A DNA stretch of 64,000 nucleotides from Pseudomonas haemolytica (GTDB taxonomy: Bacteria > Pseudomonadota > Gammaproteobacteria > Pseudomonadales > Pseudomonadaceae), in NCBI RefSeq assembly GCF_009659625.1, contig NZ_VOIW01000007.1:1-64000 (forward strand), read 5' to 3'. Numbering within the stretch: position 1 is the stretch's first letter; every line of letters starts with the position of its first letter. Shown in pieces: positions 35,874-44,121 of this stretch. A program made the position numbers and the translations under genes. The notes beneath the pieces were generated by a model, which saw nothing but the letters and a program-made list of their open reading frames with translations, did no database searches and was not told the origin of the DNA.

Positions 35874-36254
35874 TTACGGCCCGACCAGGTCTTCGAGCTC
35901 CTGGGCGCGGGTCTGGGTCATGTCGAGCACGCAGCCGGAGCCGTTGACCTGATCAATAGTGCCGCCGGTGGCACTGCCGGCGAAGGAGCAATTGGCATCG
36001 CGGTATTTGATCCACAGGCGCTGCACGTCTTGCAATTGCTGCTTGCGCGCGCCTTCCTGGGCGGCGAGGGCGGTTTTGTAGGCGCGGTTCAGGCGCTCGT
36101 CCTGCACCTTGGTTTGCCTGGCGTTGCAATTGACCATGTCCGCAGTGGTGTTGGCGCTGTCCATGCATTTTTTCAATGCGGCGTTGTCGGCGGCATAGGC
36201 GCTGGCGCATAGGGCAAGAAGCAGGGCGCTGGCGGCGATTGTGGTGCGAATCAT
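35874..36254 (-). CDS. LprI-like secreted protein (lysozyme-inhibitor family, DUF1311)
   Basis: The 126-residue product has a clear signal peptide (MIRTTIAASALLLALCASAYA/AD). The mature part contains four cysteines in the spacing of the LprI N-terminal family and its core motif LNRAYKTALAAQEGARKQQLQDVQRLWIKYRDANC. M. tuberculosis LprI inhibits lysozyme; most proteobacterial members are uncharacterised. AGGAAA precedes the ATG at 36254. Confidence 0.82.
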   Translation of the reverse strand: MIRTTIAASALLLALCASAYAADNAALKKCMDSANTTADMVNCNARQTKVQDERLNRAYKTALAAQEGARKQQLQDVQRLWIKYRDANCSFAGSATGGTIDQVNGSGCVLDMTQTRAQELEDLVGP

Positions 36255-36416
36255 GGGCGGTTTCCTGAACAGAGTAGAGGCGCATTCTATGACTCGAGGG
36301 CGGCGCTTGAGTTTCCGGCATCCTCTGATCTTCATGTAAGAACACCCCCCGAATTTTCATAGGCTGGCGTTGCACATATCCCCAAGCGACAGCGCTTATC
36401 TGTGGGCGAAAATTAC

Positions 36417-36433
36417 TTTCATAAAAATTGAAA
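36417..36433. promoter_or_regulatory. Candidate operator upstream of gntP-type permease
   Basis: TTTCA-N7-TGAAA is a perfect inverted repeat in an AT-rich stretch 67 bases before the permease start. RpiR-family regulators bind AT-rich palindromes, and an RpiR gene is the second gene of this operon. Confidence 0.45.
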
Positions 36434-36500
36434 ATACTCCTCGGTAATGATTTATGAGTTTCACAACCAATTCGACGTGACCCTTTCCGAGGAGTACCGC

Positions 36501-37850
36501 ATGGCCGCATCACCGGGCTTCGGGCTATTGGCATACGCCGCCATCGCCATCATTGCATTGATCGTGCTGATTGCACGTTACCGACTCAACCCGTTTATCG
36601 TCATCACCCTGGTGTCCATCGGCCTGGCGCTGATGGCCGGGATGCCGGCGGACACCATCATGGGGTCGTATGAGGCGGGTGTGGGTAAAACCCTGGGGCA
36701 TATCGCCCTGGTGGTGGCGCTGGGCACCATGCTCGGCAAGATGATGGCCGAATCCGGCGGCGCCGAGCAGGTGGCGCGTACGCTGATCAACCGCTTCGGT
36801 GAGCGCAACGCCCACTGGGCGATGGTGTGCATCGCGTTCCTGGTGGGGCTGCCGCTGTTTTTCGAGGTCGGTTTTGTGCTGCTGGTGCCGATTGCCTTTA
36901 CGGTGGCGCGGCGCGTGGGCGTGTCGATCCTGATGGTCGGCCTGCCGATGGTCGCCGGCCTGTCGGTGGTGCATGCGCTGGTGCCGCCGCACCCGGCGGC
37001 AATGATGGCGGTGCTGGCCTACAACGCCTCGGTCGGGCAGACCGTGCTGTATGCGATTTTGATTGGTATTCCCACGGCGATCATCGCCGGCCCGGTCTAC
37101 GCCAAATTCATCGTGCCGTACATTCACCTGCCGGCGGAAAACCCGCTGGAGCGCCAGTTCATCGAGCGTGAACCGCGCACCCGCCTGCCCAGTTTTGCAC
37201 TGACCATGGGCACCATCCTGTTGCCGGTGGTGCTGATGATGATCGGCGGCTGGGCCAACGTGATTTCCACCCCGGGCACCGGCTTTAACCAGTTCCTGCT
37301 GTTTATCGGCAACTCGGTGATCGCCCTGTTGGTGGCGACCCTGGTGAGCTTCTGGACCTTGGGCCTGGCCCAGGGCTTTAACCGTGAGTCGATTCTCAAA
37401 TTCACCAACGAATGCCTGGCGCCGACCGCCAGCATTACCTTGCTGGTGGGTGCGGGCGGCGGGTTGAATCGCATCCTGGTGGACGCCGGTGTGACGAATG
37501 AAATCCTCGGCCTGGCCCATGCGTTCCACTTGTCGCCGCTGGTGATGGGCTGGCTGTTCGCCGCCCTGATGCGTATCGCCACCGGCTCGGCCACGGTAGC
37601 CATGACCACTGCGTCGGGCGTGGTCGCGCCGGTCGCCTTGGGCTTGGGTTATCCACACCCCGAATTGCTGGTGCTGGCGACCGGTGCGGGTTCGGTGATC
37701 TTTTCCCATGTCAACGACGGTGGCTTCTGGCTGATCAAGGAATACTTCAATATGACGGTGATCCAGACCTTCAAGACCTGGACCGTGCTGGAGACTCTGA
37801 TTTCGGTGGTCGCCTTCGGTCTCACCTACGGCTTGTCACTGGTTTTATGA
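36501..37850 (+). CDS. GntP-family permease
   Basis: The 449-residue membrane protein matches the gluconate:H+ symporter family in length and motifs (GKTLGHIALVVALGTMLGKMMAESGGAEQVARTLI, PHPAAMMAVLAYNASVGQTVLYAILIGIPTAIIAGP, SHVNDGGFWLIKEYFNMT). GGAG lies 9 bases before the ATG. It heads a run with an RpiR regulator and a D-aminoacylase, so uptake of an N-acylated D-amino acid or related acid is more likely than gluconate. Confidence 0.88.
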   Translation: MAASPGFGLLAYAAIAIIALIVLIARYRLNPFIVITLVSIGLALMAGMPADTIMGSYEAGVGKTLGHIALVVALGTMLGKMMAESGGAEQVARTLINRFGERNAHWAMVCIAFLVGLPLFFEVGFVLLVPIAFTVARRVGVSILMVGLPMVAGLSVVHALVPPHPAAMMAVLAYNASVGQTVLYAILIGIPTAIIAGPVYAKFIVPYIHLPAENPLERQFIEREPRTRLPSFALTMGTILLPVVLMMIGGWANVISTPGTGFNQFLLFIGNSVIALLVATLVSFWTLGLAQGFNRESILKFTNECLAPTASITLLVGAGGGLNRILVDAGVTNEILGLAHAFHLSPLVMGWLFAALMRIATGSATVAMTTASGVVAPVALGLGYPHPELLVLATGAGSVIFSHVNDGGFWLIKEYFNMTVIQTFKTWTVLETLISVVAFGLTYGLSLVL

Positions 37851-37876
37851 GCCTCATTCTGTAACCCGGAGCCCCC

Positions 37877-38737
37877 ATGGACATCCTCTACCAGATCCGC
37901 GCCCGCCAGGACTCTTTCAGCGCCGGCGAAGGGCGTATCGCCAAGCTGATGCTTGAGGATGTGGGCTTTGCCGCCTCGGCCAGCCTGGAGGCGTTGTCCC
38001 AGCGGGCCGAGGTCAGTACCGCCACCCTGTCACGTTTTGCCCGCAGCGTCGGTTGCCGTGACTTGCGCGATTTGCGCCTGCAATTGGCCCAGGCCAGTGG
38101 TGTGGGCAGCCGCTTTCTGGACCCTGCGGGGTTGCCGGAACAGTCGGCATTTCATCGGCAGATCCTGGGCGATATCGAGGCGACGTTGCGTCAGCATCTG
38201 TCGGGTTTCAATCAACGCAGTTTCGTCGATGCGGTCAACCTGCTGGGCAAGGCGCGCATGATCCATGCGTTCGGCATGGGCGGCCCGTCGAGCCTGTGCA
38301 GTGATGAATTGCAGGTGCGCCTGGTGCGGCTGGGCTACCCGATTGCCGCCAGCCATGACCCGGTGATGATGCGTGTCACCGCTGCGACCCTGGGGCCGGA
38401 ACATGCCTTGATCGTGTGCTCCCTCACCGGGCTGACGCCCGAGCTATTGGATGTGGTGAAGCTGGCGCGCAACTACGACGCCCGCATCGTCGCTATCACG
38501 CTTGCCGATTCCCCCCTGGCGCAGTTGGCAGATGTGTTGCTGCCGCTGCAACCGGCGGAAACCAGTTTTATCTACAAACCCACCGCGGCCCGCTACGGCA
38601 TGTTGCTGGCCATCGACCTGCTCGCCACTGAGCTGGCGCTGGCCCTGCCGGACGACAACCAGGAACGCCTGCGCCGGATCAAACTGGCCCTGGACGATTA
38701 CCGCGGCGGCCCCGACAGCCTGCCGCTTGGAGATTGA
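37877..38737 (+). CDS. RpiR-family regulator (HTH plus SIS domain)
   Basis: The 286-residue product has an N-terminal RpiR helix-turn-helix (LEALSQRAEVSTATLSRFARSVGCRDLRDLRLQLA, about 37-72) and a SIS domain (about 125-255: IHAFGMGGPSSLCSDELQVRLVRLG, HALIVCSLTGLTPELLDVVKLARNYDARIVAITL). It lies between the permease and the aminoacylase, 26 bases after one and 1 base before the other. SIS domains usually sense phosphosugars; what effector would suit a D-aminoacylase operon is unclear. Confidence 0.88.
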   Translation: MDILYQIRARQDSFSAGEGRIAKLMLEDVGFAASASLEALSQRAEVSTATLSRFARSVGCRDLRDLRLQLAQASGVGSRFLDPAGLPEQSAFHRQILGDIEATLRQHLSGFNQRSFVDAVNLLGKARMIHAFGMGGPSSLCSDELQVRLVRLGYPIAASHDPVMMRVTAATLGPEHALIVCSLTGLTPELLDVVKLARNYDARIVAITLADSPLAQLADVLLPLQPAETSFIYKPTAARYGMLLAIDLLATELALALPDDNQERLRRIKLALDDYRGGPDSLPLGD

Positions 38738-38738
38738 T

Positions 38739-40202
38739 ATGAAGTACGACACGCTGATTCGCCAGGCGCTGATCATTGATGGCAGCAACGCCGAAGGGTA
38801 TGTCGCCGACGTGGGATTGCATGAAGGGCGTATCAAGACGATTGGCGACTTGTCCACAGCCGAGGCCGAACAGGTCATCGACGCCCATGGCCGCGTATTG
38901 GCACCGGGCTTTATCGATGTGCACACCCACGATGACACGGTGGTGATCCGCCAGCCGCAGATGCTGCCCAAGCTCAGCCAGGGCGTGACCACGGTGATTG
39001 TCGGTAACTGTGGCATCAGTGCCTCGCCGGTGAGTTTGCGCGGCGCCCCGCCGGACCCAATGAACTTGCTGGGCAACAGTGAGGCGTTCTGCTATCCGCG
39101 GTTCAGCGATTATCGCAACGCAGTGCAAGACGCCCATCCGGCGGTGAACGTCGCCGCATTGATCGGCCACACAGCCCTGCGCAGCAACCATATGGACGAC
39201 CTGCACCGCACGGCCACGCCCGGTGAAATCACGGCGATGCGCGTGCAGTTGCAAGAGAGCCTGGAAGCCGGCGCCCTGGGTTTGTCCACAGGCCTGGCCT
39301 ACGCCAGCGCGTTCAGTGCCGAGACCGATGAAGTGTTGCAACTCACCGAAGAGCTGACGGCCTACGGTGCGGTGTACACCACCCATTTGCGCAGCGAATT
39401 CGAGCCGGTGCTGGAGGCGATGGAGGAGGCGTTTCTGATCGGCCGTCATGCCAAGGTACCGGTGATCATTTCCCACCTTAAATGCGCCGGTGCCGGTAAC
39501 TGGGGGCGTAGTCCGCAGTTGTTGGCATCGCTTGAAGCCGCGGCAAAAAATCATCCAGTGGGCTGTGATTGCTATCCCTATGCCGCCAGCTCCTCGACCC
39601 TGGACCTCAAGCAAGTCACCGACGCGTTTCGCATCACCATCACCTGGTCGACGCCGCACCCGGCAATGGGCGGGCGCGACTTGCAGGATATCGCTGCCGA
39701 GTGGGGCGTTTCGCTGCTCGACGCTGCCCGTCGCCTGCAACCGGCTGGCGCAGTCTATTACGGCATGGATGAAGCCGATGTGCGGCGCATCCTCGCCCAT
39801 CCGCTGTCGATGGTGGGCTCGGATGGGTTGCCCGAAGACCCGTTTCCCCACCCGCGCTTGTGGGGTGCGTTTCCACGGGTGCTGGGGCACTTCAGCCGGG
39901 ATGTCGGCTTGTTCCCGTTGCACACGGCGGTGCACAAGATGACCGGTTTATCGGCAGCGCGCTTTGGCTTATCCGAGCGTGGCGAAATCCGTGAAGGGTA
40001 CTGGGCCGACCTGGTGCTGTTCGACCCGCTGCGGGTGCGCGATGTGGCCGATTTCAAGGCGCCGCAACGGGCGGCAGAAGGGATTGATGGCGTGTGGGTC
40101 AATGGCGTGTTGAGTTACCGCGATGGGCAGGCCAATGGTCAGCGGCCGGGGCGATTCCTGGCGCGCAGTGGGGATTTGCGTGGCGGGTTTTCGTCTCTAT
40201 AG
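38739..40202 (+). CDS. N-acyl-D-amino-acid deacylase (D-aminoacylase)
   Basis: The 487-residue amidohydrolase-superfamily enzyme removes the acyl group from N-acyl-D-amino acids. The metal site begins with His62 and His64 (GFIDVHTHDDT) and the family-specific cysteine is Cys91 (VGNCGISASP); further marks are HLRSEFEPVLEAMEEAFLIGR, ISHLKCAG and the C-terminal VGSDGLPEDPFPHPRLWG. GGAG lies 6 bases before the ATG at 38739. The frame is open about 80 codons upstream, inside rpiR. Confidence 0.92.
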   Translation: MKYDTLIRQALIIDGSNAEGYVADVGLHEGRIKTIGDLSTAEAEQVIDAHGRVLAPGFIDVHTHDDTVVIRQPQMLPKLSQGVTTVIVGNCGISASPVSLRGAPPDPMNLLGNSEAFCYPRFSDYRNAVQDAHPAVNVAALIGHTALRSNHMDDLHRTATPGEITAMRVQLQESLEAGALGLSTGLAYASAFSAETDEVLQLTEELTAYGAVYTTHLRSEFEPVLEAMEEAFLIGRHAKVPVIISHLKCAGAGNWGRSPQLLASLEAAAKNHPVGCDCYPYAASSSTLDLKQVTDAFRITITWSTPHPAMGGRDLQDIAAEWGVSLLDAARRLQPAGAVYYGMDEADVRRILAHPLSMVGSDGLPEDPFPHPRLWGAFPRVLGHFSRDVGLFPLHTAVHKMTGLSAARFGLSERGEIREGYWADLVLFDPLRVRDVADFKAPQRAAEGIDGVWVNGVLSYRDGQANGQRPGRFLARSGDLRGGFSSL

Positions 40203-40231
40203 TGGGCGTTCTCACACACGGAGCAGTCGCC

Positions 40232-40600
40232 ATGCACTTAGGAAAAGTCACCCCCATCCTGCGGATTTTCGATGAGGCCAAGGCGTTGGAATTCTACGTC
40301 GACTTCCTGGGGTTCAAGGTCGATTGGCAGCATCGTTTCGAGGCGAATTTCCCGTTGTACCTGCAAGTGTCACTGGGCGAGTGTGTGCTGCATTTGTCCG
40401 AGCACCATGGCGATGCGTCGCCGGGGTCGGCGGTGCGGATTCAGGCGACAGAAGTGGACGCGTATCAGCAGCAGTTGCTGGCCAAAGATTACCGTTATGC
40501 CAAGCCCGGGGTTGAGGAAACGCCTTGGGGCTCGCGGGAGATGAGCATCAGTGATCCGTTTGGGAATCGGCTGGTGTTTGTCGAGGAAGGCGAGGGCTGA
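40232..40600 (+). CDS. Glyoxalase/bleomycin-resistance-type VOC protein
   Basis: The 122-residue product is a single vicinal-oxygen-chelate domain (TPILRIFDEAKALEFYVDFLGFKVDW, LYLQVSLGECVLHLSEHHGD, ISDPFGNRLVFVEE). It matches small bleomycin-resistance-like proteins in size; no substrate can be inferred. CGGAG precedes the ATG at 40232. It may be cotranscribed with the aminoacylase 29 bases upstream, and it is followed by a terminator. Confidence 0.83.
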   Translation: MHLGKVTPILRIFDEAKALEFYVDFLGFKVDWQHRFEANFPLYLQVSLGECVLHLSEHHGDASPGSAVRIQATEVDAYQQQLLAKDYRYAKPGVEETPWGSREMSISDPFGNRLVFVEEGEG

Positions 40601-40618
40601 TGGGGAAATGGCAGGCAA

Positions 40619-40651
40619 TAAAAAACCGCCTTAGTAGGGCGGTTTTTTATT
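40619..40651 (+). terminator. Intrinsic terminator after the VOC gene
   Basis: AAAAAACCGCC pairs with GGCGGTTTTTT around a short loop; a T tract follows. It ends the gntP-rpiR-aminoacylase-VOC run. Confidence 0.9.
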
Positions 40652-40682
40652 GCAAACCCAGTGAGTGGCTGGGGTTTGCTAT

Positions 40683-40704
40683 CTCAAAGGACGCATTGAC
40701 CCGC
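40683..40704 (+). repeat. Direct repeat, copy 1 (22 bp)
   Basis: A 22-base unit beginning CTCAAAGGACG and ending GACCCGC recurs exactly at 41002-41023, 319 bp downstream in the same orientation. Flanks differ. It contains an AAAGGACG string of the type bound by RsmA/CsrA proteins. Confidence 0.85.
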
Positions 40705-40949
40705 AGGTGGATACTACCGCCGGTCACGTCGTCACGCAACACGGAACGATGGCCGGCATGGATACTTTAGGCATCTTTCTCTTGCCTGATTTGACTGCAA
40801 AAGCTTGCAATGAATCTATCGGGCGATACTGGATATTTGACCACTGTTGGACACACCTTAGACGGGAATGTTGGTTAGGATCTTCCCCGTTCTGCGTTTG
40901 TCGCTTTTGGGGGGGCCGGGTATGCGCGCGAATTCTGGACCGACCGCCA

Positions 40950-40996
40950 CGGGCTAGTAATCCGTGCCGGATTGATGCGGAAGGACCACTAGCCCG
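40950..40996 (+). ncRNA. Two-storey hairpin in the structured region
   Basis: CGGGCTAGT (40950-40958) pairs over 9 bp with ACTAGCCCG (40988-40996). Inside, AATCC (40959-40963) pairs with GGATT (40969-40973). The remaining loop contains GCGGAAGGACC. The perfect outer stem is unlikely by chance and lies just before the second 22-mer copy, so I mark it as part of a putative structured transcript. Confidence 0.5.
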
Positions 40997-41001
40997 GCCA
41001 C

Positions 41002-41023
41002 CTCAAAGGACGCATTGACCCGC
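41002..41023 (+). repeat. Direct repeat, copy 2 (22 bp)
   Basis: Identical to 40683-40704. Here the unit can also fold: GGACGC (41008-41013) pairs with GCGTCC (41022-41027) around an eight-base loop, which copy 1 cannot do because its right flank differs. Confidence 0.85.
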
Positions 41024-41088
41024 GTCCAAAGGCTCACGTGTTCCGGTAAGTGCGCTGGAGGTGGGGCCCAACTCAAGGAGGGCCGAGT

Positions 41089-41187
41089 ATGTCTAAGCTT
41101 GCACGACGTACGTGGAACCTCGTAGTAAATGCCCTACGTGTTTATCACGTGTGGACATTCCTGCGGGACAGCTTTGATGACCTGTAA
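41089..41187 (+). CDS. Putative small protein (32 residues), unrecognised
   Basis: ATG at 41089 is preceded by AAGGAGG with 7-base spacing, one of the best ribosome binding sites in the window, and the frame ends at TAA 41185-41187 just ahead of a strong terminator. The product begins MSKLARRTWNLVVNALRVY and ends RDSFDDL: a basic N-terminus, a probable amphipathic helix rich in V, L, W and F, and an acidic C-terminus. The ribosome binding site lies in the loop of a small ACTC/GAGT hairpin. I recognise no family. It could be a small membrane-associated protein, a leader peptide or part of a dual-function RNA. Confidence 0.55.
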   Translation: MSKLARRTWNLVVNALRVYHVWTFLRDSFDDL

Positions 41188-41201
41188 GGTCTGAGAAGTG
41201 G

Positions 41202-41234
41202 AGCCGCCTCGGCTTAAATCGAGGCGGCTTTTTT
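41202..41234 (+). terminator. Strong intrinsic terminator after the small reading frame
   Basis: AGCCGCCTCG pairs perfectly with CGAGGCGGCT around eight bases and is followed by six T. It works for plus-strand transcription; the minus-strand chemoreceptor gene ends 7 bases beyond, but the opposite side has no T tract. Confidence 0.93.
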
Positions 41235-41240
41235 GGTTTT

Positions 41241-43160
41241 TCAAACCCGGAAATGACTGACCATCTGCTGCAACTGGCTGCCCAAACGCGCCAATTCCAC
41301 ACTCGACTTGGCCGTCTCGTCACTGGCCGTCGCTGTCTGCTCGGACACATCCCGCACATTCACAATACTGCGGCTGATCTCTTCGGCCACGGCGCTCTGC
41401 TGTTCGGCGGCCGCTGCAATCTGCTGGTTCATCGACTGGATGTTCGACACCGTGCGGGTGATGTTCTCCAGGGATACGCCTGCCTTGCGCGTCAGCTCGA
41501 CGCTGCTGTCGGTGAGGCTACGGCTGTTATTCATCACGCTGGCCACTTGCTGGGTACCGTTTTGCAAGCCGGCCACCAGGCCTTCGATTTCTTCGGTGGA
41601 TTTCTGCGTACGCTGGGCCAGGCCACGCACTTCGTCGGCGACCACGGCAAAGCCACGGCCGGCTTCACCGGCACGTGCGGCTTCAATCGCGGCGTTGAGG
41701 GCCAGCAGGTTGGTCTGTTCGGCCACGGCCTTGATCACGTCCATGACGCTGCCGATCTTGTTGCTCTCTTGCTGCAGGTGCGTCATGGCGTCGGTGGAAC
41801 GCGCTACTTCGGCGGCCAATCGCTCGATCTGGGCAATGGCTTCGGCCACCACCTTGTCGCCTTCGCGGGCTTGCCCGTCGGCGTCGGACGCGGCTTGGGA
41901 AGCCTGTTCGGCATTGCGCGCCACTTCCTGCACGGTGGCGGTCATTTCATGCATGGCGGTGGCGACCTGATCGGTCTCGATCTTCTGACTGTTCACACCG
42001 GCGCTGGTCTGTTCAGTCACCGCCGACAATTCTTCGGCGGCGCTGGCAATCTGAGTCACGCCATCGCGGATGCCGCTGATCAGCTCGCGCAGGGTCGTGC
42101 CCATGCGCTGGATGCCTTGTTGCAACACGCCCAGCTCATCACGACGGGTCACCTGGATGTTGTGGCTCAGGTCGCCGGAAGCGATGCGTTCCACCACGGC
42201 TAGCGTGTCCTGGATCGGGCGCGTGATCTGGCGGGTGATCACCCAGGCAGCGATGATGCCGACCAGCAGGGCCAGCAAGGTGCTGATCAATTGCAGGCTA
42301 CGGGCCTGAGTGCTTTCAGTGTCGCGACGTTCCAGCTGGATGTCGTACAGCTTGTCGCTGATCGTGACGATATCGGCGCCTTGTGTCGTCATTTCGGCGC
42401 GGGCGGTAACGATGTTGGCGTTGGCTGCCTTGTAGCTTTGCACGGCGCTGCGATAGTCACCGAGCGCGGTTTCCAGTGCGGTCAATGCGGTTTGCTGGCC
42501 AGCACCGAATGCGGCGCTGAGGGCTTTCAAACCGGCGACGGCTTTTTCGATTTGCGCAGCGGCACGGGTTTCGGTTTCGGCGCTCGGGCTATTGGTATAG
42601 CCGCGCACTTCGTAGCGAGCCTGCTGGAACTCGCTCTTGGCTTGGGTCACGGCCAAAAATTGACTGAAGCGCTCCGGGCTATCGGGCGACTGCTGCACAT
42701 TGGCTTCCAACGCATTGATTTGTGCATTGGCGATGTCGGCCTTGGCGCCCATGACGTCGCGTGCAGCGTTGCCATTACGGTAGGCCTCGCGCATTTTATT
42801 CAGGGACTGGCGGTAAGCGGTAATGACGGCTTTCTGGTCATTGAGCAGCTTGAGGTTTTCCGGGCTCTTGAACGTGTCCAGCAGCTTCTGTTGCTGGGCG
42901 GCGAAGGCATCGAGGCTGGTCTGCACGTTCTGCGCCACGGCTTCGTCGCCGTTGGCCAGCATGTATTGCAGGCGCACGATCCGCAGCTTGGTCAGCGAGG
43001 CGTTGAGCTGGGTGATGTCACTCATCCAGTTGCTACGGTCGATCAAGCCGCCCAGGCTGGTCCAGCCGGTGAGTGCCAGGATCGAGGTGAGGACCAGCAC
43101 CAGGCCAAAGCCCAGGCCGAGTTTGAGGTTGACGCTGATGTTACCGAACCAGCTGTTCAT
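41241..43160 (-). CDS. Methyl-accepting chemotaxis protein with HBM sensor domain
   Basis: The 639-residue chemoreceptor has a first membrane helix at about 11-32, a large all-helical periplasmic domain (about 35-280) of the helical bimodular type found in McpS-like receptors, a second helix near 286-310 (LQLISTLLALLVGIIAAWVI), a HAMP domain, and the conserved signalling hairpin (EQTNLLALNAAIEAARAGEAGRGFAVVADEVR). HBM receptors sense TCA intermediates, short organic acids or aromatic acids; the ligand is not predictable here. AAGGAGC precedes the ATG at 43160. No C-terminal CheR-binding pentapeptide is seen. Confidence 0.92.
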   Translation of the reverse strand: MNSWFGNISVNLKLGLGFGLVLVLTSILALTGWTSLGGLIDRSNWMSDITQLNASLTKLRIVRLQYMLANGDEAVAQNVQTSLDAFAAQQQKLLDTFKSPENLKLLNDQKAVITAYRQSLNKMREAYRNGNAARDVMGAKADIANAQINALEANVQQSPDSPERFSQFLAVTQAKSEFQQARYEVRGYTNSPSAETETRAAAQIEKAVAGLKALSAAFGAGQQTALTALETALGDYRSAVQSYKAANANIVTARAEMTTQGADIVTISDKLYDIQLERRDTESTQARSLQLISTLLALLVGIIAAWVITRQITRPIQDTLAVVERIASGDLSHNIQVTRRDELGVLQQGIQRMGTTLRELISGIRDGVTQIASAAEELSAVTEQTSAGVNSQKIETDQVATAMHEMTATVQEVARNAEQASQAASDADGQAREGDKVVAEAIAQIERLAAEVARSTDAMTHLQQESNKIGSVMDVIKAVAEQTNLLALNAAIEAARAGEAGRGFAVVADEVRGLAQRTQKSTEEIEGLVAGLQNGTQQVASVMNNSRSLTDSSVELTRKAGVSLENITRTVSNIQSMNQQIAAAAEQQSAVAEEISRSIVNVRDVSEQTATASDETAKSSVELARLGSQLQQMVSHFRV

Positions 43161-43440
43161 CGAAAGCTCCTTGAAGAGTGATGTCTGTCTGCTGGACGGT
43201 GTGTTGTTGTTTGAGCCAGCCAAGATGTGTAGGGCTGTATCGGCGGCAAAGGATGATTCTGAAGTACTTTTCTTGCGGGGTGACGAAGGGGCGCCATTGC
43301 GGCTGTACCTGACCTACGACCTGGCGCTCTGGTAGCCGGGGAGGGGGGCTGATCACGGGCCGGTCTTGTGTGCTAGTCTGCGGGCCCTTTTAGTTCTGGG
43401 CGACGCGGGAAACCGTGTTGCCCTACAGCGGAGCCTCTTC

Positions 43441-44058
43441 ATGTCCGAAGTTAATCTGTCCACCGACGAAACCCGCGTCAGCTACGGTATCGGCCGTCAG
43501 TTGGGCGACCAACTGCGCGACAACCCGCCACCGGGCGTTAGCCTGGACGCGATCCTGGCTGGCCTGACCGACGCGTTCGCGGGCAAGCCAAGCCGTGTTG
43601 ACCAAGAGCAAATGGCTGCCAGCTTCAAAGTGATCCGCGAAATCATGCAAGCCGAAGCCGCTGCCAAGGCTGAAGCCGCAGCAGGCGAAGGCCTGGCATT
43701 CCTGGCTGAAAACGCCAAGCGTGATGGCATCACCACCCTGGCTTCCGGCCTGCAATTTGAAGTGCTGACTGCCGGCACCGGCGCCAAGCCGACCCGTGAA
43801 GATCAAGTGCGTACTCACTACCACGGCACCCTGATCGACGGCACTGTGTTCGACAGCTCCTACGAGCGTGGCCAGCCTGCAGAATTCCCGGTTGGCGGCG
43901 TGATCGCCGGTTGGACCGAAGCCCTGCAACTGATGAATGCCGGCAGCAAATGGCGTTTGTACGTGCCGAGCGAACTGGCTTACGGCGCTCAAGGCGTTGG
44001 CAGCATCCCGCCGCACAGCGTTCTGGTGTTCGACGTCGAGCTGCTCGACGTTCTGTAA
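43441..44058 (+). CDS. fklB: FKBP-type peptidyl-prolyl isomerase
   Basis: The 205-residue product has an N-terminal dimerisation domain (SYGIGRQLGDQLRDNPPPGVSLDAILAGLTDAFAGK) and a C-terminal FKBP domain (LTAGTGAKPTREDQVRTHYHGTLIDGTVFDSSYERGQPAEFPVGGVIAGWTEALQLM...). No signal peptide, so this is the cytoplasmic FklB type rather than FkpA. It speeds cis-trans isomerisation at proline. GGAG lies 8 bases before the ATG. Confidence 0.92.
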   Translation: MSEVNLSTDETRVSYGIGRQLGDQLRDNPPPGVSLDAILAGLTDAFAGKPSRVDQEQMAASFKVIREIMQAEAAAKAEAAAGEGLAFLAENAKRDGITTLASGLQFEVLTAGTGAKPTREDQVRTHYHGTLIDGTVFDSSYERGQPAEFPVGGVIAGWTEALQLMNAGSKWRLYVPSELAYGAQGVGSIPPHSVLVFDVELLDVL

Positions 44059-44074
44059 GACCTGTTGTTGATTA

Positions 44075-44106
44075 CCTGTTGAGGCGAATGCGTTCGCCCC
44101 AACAGG
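44075..44106 (+). terminator. Hairpin after fklB
   Basis: CCTGTTG-A-GGCGAA pairs with TTCGCC-C-CAACAGG around TGCG. The T tract is poor (GGATTTGCC), so termination may be partial. It lies between the convergent fklB and 44122-44379 stops. Confidence 0.55.
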
Positions 44107-44121
44107 GATTTGCCAGGTTGT

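Larger units (their letters stand above)
40652..41088 (+). other. Structured region without a conventional gene (putative RNA leader or ncRNA)
   Basis: This 437-bp stretch has no reading frame that looks like a protein. It begins with a hairpin (GCAAACCCAG against CTGGGGTTTGC, 40652-40679) that has no T tract. A TTGACT box (40791-40796) overlaps an inverted repeat TGCAA-N4-TTGCA (40796-40809), followed by TATCG-N2-CGATA (40817-40828); these could be a promoter with operators, although no good -10 box is placed. Further on lie a two-storey hairpin and a second copy of a 22-mer. The region leads into a small reading frame with a strong ribosome binding site and a terminator. Confidence 0.5.

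Noticed and set aside
40665..41018. 117-codon frame in the structured region
   Set aside because: Odd composition rich in C, W and R, weak start, spans both 22-mer repeats and all hairpins; it looks like structured non-coding DNA.
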